A stretch of DNA of 17,706 nucleotides, taken from positions 1 to 17,706 of the forward strand of contig JANBTH010000422.1 of NCBI GenBank assembly GCA_027578815.1, given 5' to 3'. This stretch comes from Coemansia sp. RSA 1804. Its lineage: Eukaryota; Kickxellomycota; Kickxellomycetes; Kickxellales; Kickxellaceae. Shown here in pieces: positions 16,890-17,706 of the stretch (position 1 is its first letter; each line of letters opens with the position of its first letter). The notes under the pieces are model-generated. The model was not told the origin of the DNA. It saw only the letters and a list, made by a program, of their open reading frames with translations, and did no database searches. Position numbers and translations under genes: made by a program.

Positions 16890-17528
16890 TCAATGTACGC
16901 AACCCATCCAAAGTGACTTTGCAATTCAGACATCATATCATATGGATATAGATGTCGGTCAAACTACACGCTTCGTTACTAGCAACGCCAGGTCTATTGA
17001 CCATAACAAACCAGCTGTAGCTATTTCGGTTCGAGACTGCAACCATGTTGCAGCAAAGACAGAATAACCGTTCAGTTTCCCATCATTCTGACGCAGCATC
17101 TTGTGAAATAGCTGCGAATATGTGCGTAGACAACGTAGGTAGCGAAACTGTAGAACGAACAACAAATGACAGCTAACACGTCTTGTTATATGGGGGACGC
17201 CATCCAACAGCTTGTGACTATTATTCAGGTTGAGAGGAGGCTCTTTTTATTGAACTACACAATGCTTGCACAGAGTCAGAGCAACATGTGAGCCTTCCGT
17301 CAACCAGAACAGCTAGACCGTTAAAATGTGGAGTACACGGCGCTTGCCAGCACTAAAAAACGTAACACAGCTGCTGAATTCGGTTAACCTTCAACTTTTG
17401 GCAAAAAGGTCTTCCAAAATTCAAGAACAGACAGATTCAGCTCGCAAATGCAAATTCCGAAATTTCAGAACAAGCGCATGCAACCCGATTCCGCCCACTC
17501 AGCACTAACGGGGCTTCCAGCTCCAAAA

Positions 17529-17538
17529 CAATGGATGC
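17529..17538 (-). promoter_or_regulatory. GCATCCATTG motif, eL13 upstream copy 1 (exact)
   Basis: Exact ten-base match to the EF-1alpha upstream element, on the same relative strand, with an additional shared 5' C (CGCATCCATTG). Confidence 0.45.
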
Positions 17539-17562
17539 GCTCTGTCCCTGTTCTGCTTCCTT

Positions 17563-17572
17563 CGATGGATGC
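17563..17572 (-). promoter_or_regulatory. GCATCCATCG motif, eL13 upstream copy 2 (one mismatch)
   Basis: One mismatch from the shared word and also preceded by C, 34 nt from copy 1. Confidence 0.4.
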
Positions 17573-17665
17573 GATACATCCTGTCTACACCCTTTTCCCG
17601 TGCGACGCCCAACAGTTATTCTCGGATACAGTTGCTGTCAACATGGTCGAATCCTCATCTATACT

Positions 17666-17675
17666 CAATGGATGC
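17666..17675 (-). promoter_or_regulatory. GCATCCATTG motif, eL13 upstream copy 3 (exact)
   Basis: Exact match, same orientation as the other two copies. It could equally serve a gene beyond the right edge. Confidence 0.4.
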
Positions 17676-17706
17676 ATACTTTAATCTAGCCTTATGTGAT
17701 GTAAAA

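Larger units (their letters stand above)
16841..17706. promoter_or_regulatory. eL13 upstream region (leader intron and promoter)
   Basis: These 866 bases have no confident gene. The proximal end is intronic: on the minus strand, TACTAAC (16889-16883) lies 42 nt upstream of the TAG at the ATG. The donor was not resolved; GTTTGT starting at 17011 is one candidate because it matches the donor of the pseudouridine gene. Three copies of a GCATCCATTG-type motif lie at 17529-17675. A short reading frame at 17326-17508 begins like a presequence but is unsupported. Confidence 0.5.

Noticed and set aside
16970..17050. GGTTCGAGACT resembling a tRNA B box
   Set aside because: The flanking bases do not form a T-stem, and no acceptor stem or proper A box is present.
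17326..17508. Short plus-strand frame starting MWSTRRLPALKN, like a mitochondrial presequence
   Set aside because: It is only 60 codons, with no continuing domain, no good donor to a further exon, and it lies in the eL13 upstream region. It could be the first exon of a gene beyond the edge, but nothing supports this.

Overview
This window looks like a compact nuclear contig from a fungus. Intergenic gaps are short, most genes have one exon, and the few introns are small (56-116 nt where both ends can be placed) with GT..AG ends. The proteins are fungal-type eukaryotic housekeeping proteins: a COMPASS WD40 subunit, cytosolic EF-1alpha and eL13, mitochondrial ribosomal proteins, an ER Hsp70 ending in HDEL, and a fused pseudouridine-catabolism enzyme of the kind known from fission yeast. 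An LMBD2-type protein and the loose introns suggest an early-diverging lineage (Zoopagomycota/Kickxellales-like) rather than Saccharomycetes. That placement is an inference from general character, not from a search.

Layout, left to right: 3' end of Swd1/RBBP5 (+, cut by the left edge); mitochondrial uL4m (+); a bifunctional pseudouridine-5'-phosphate glycosidase / pseudouridine kinase (-, two exons) convergent with uL4m; a Mug/TDG mismatch DNA glycosylase (+) divergent from it; EF-1alpha (-) convergent with the glycosylase; a small mitochondrial ribosomal protein of the L51/S25/CI-B8 family (-); Lhs1/GRP170 (+); a two-TM membrane protein weakly resembling Spo7/NEP1R1 (-); an LMBD2-family nine-TM protein (+, two exons); and ribosomal protein eL13 (-) with a leader or first-codon intron. 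About 0.85 kb upstream of eL13 has no confident gene.

Most of the genes serve protein production: cytosolic translation (EF-1alpha, eL13), mitochondrial translation (uL4m, L51/S25 protein) and ER folding (Lhs1). The others cover chromatin (Swd1), nucleobase and RNA-nucleoside salvage or repair (pseudouridine enzyme, Mug/TDG) and membrane biology (Spo7-like, LMBD2). They do not form an operon or a recognisable cluster.

The most useful non-obvious points are: (1) two apparently separate pseudouridine ORFs are best read as one spliced fusion gene; (2) a ten-base word, CAATGGATGC, recurs upstream of the two most highly expressed translation genes, EF-1alpha and eL13; (3) a nested inverted-repeat block lies in the L51/S25-Lhs1 intergenic region; (4) exons outside the long ORFs occur in LMBD2 and probably in the Spo7-like gene. 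I saw no transposon, CRISPR array, tRNA or rRNA, and nothing that amounts to a new defence or mobile system.
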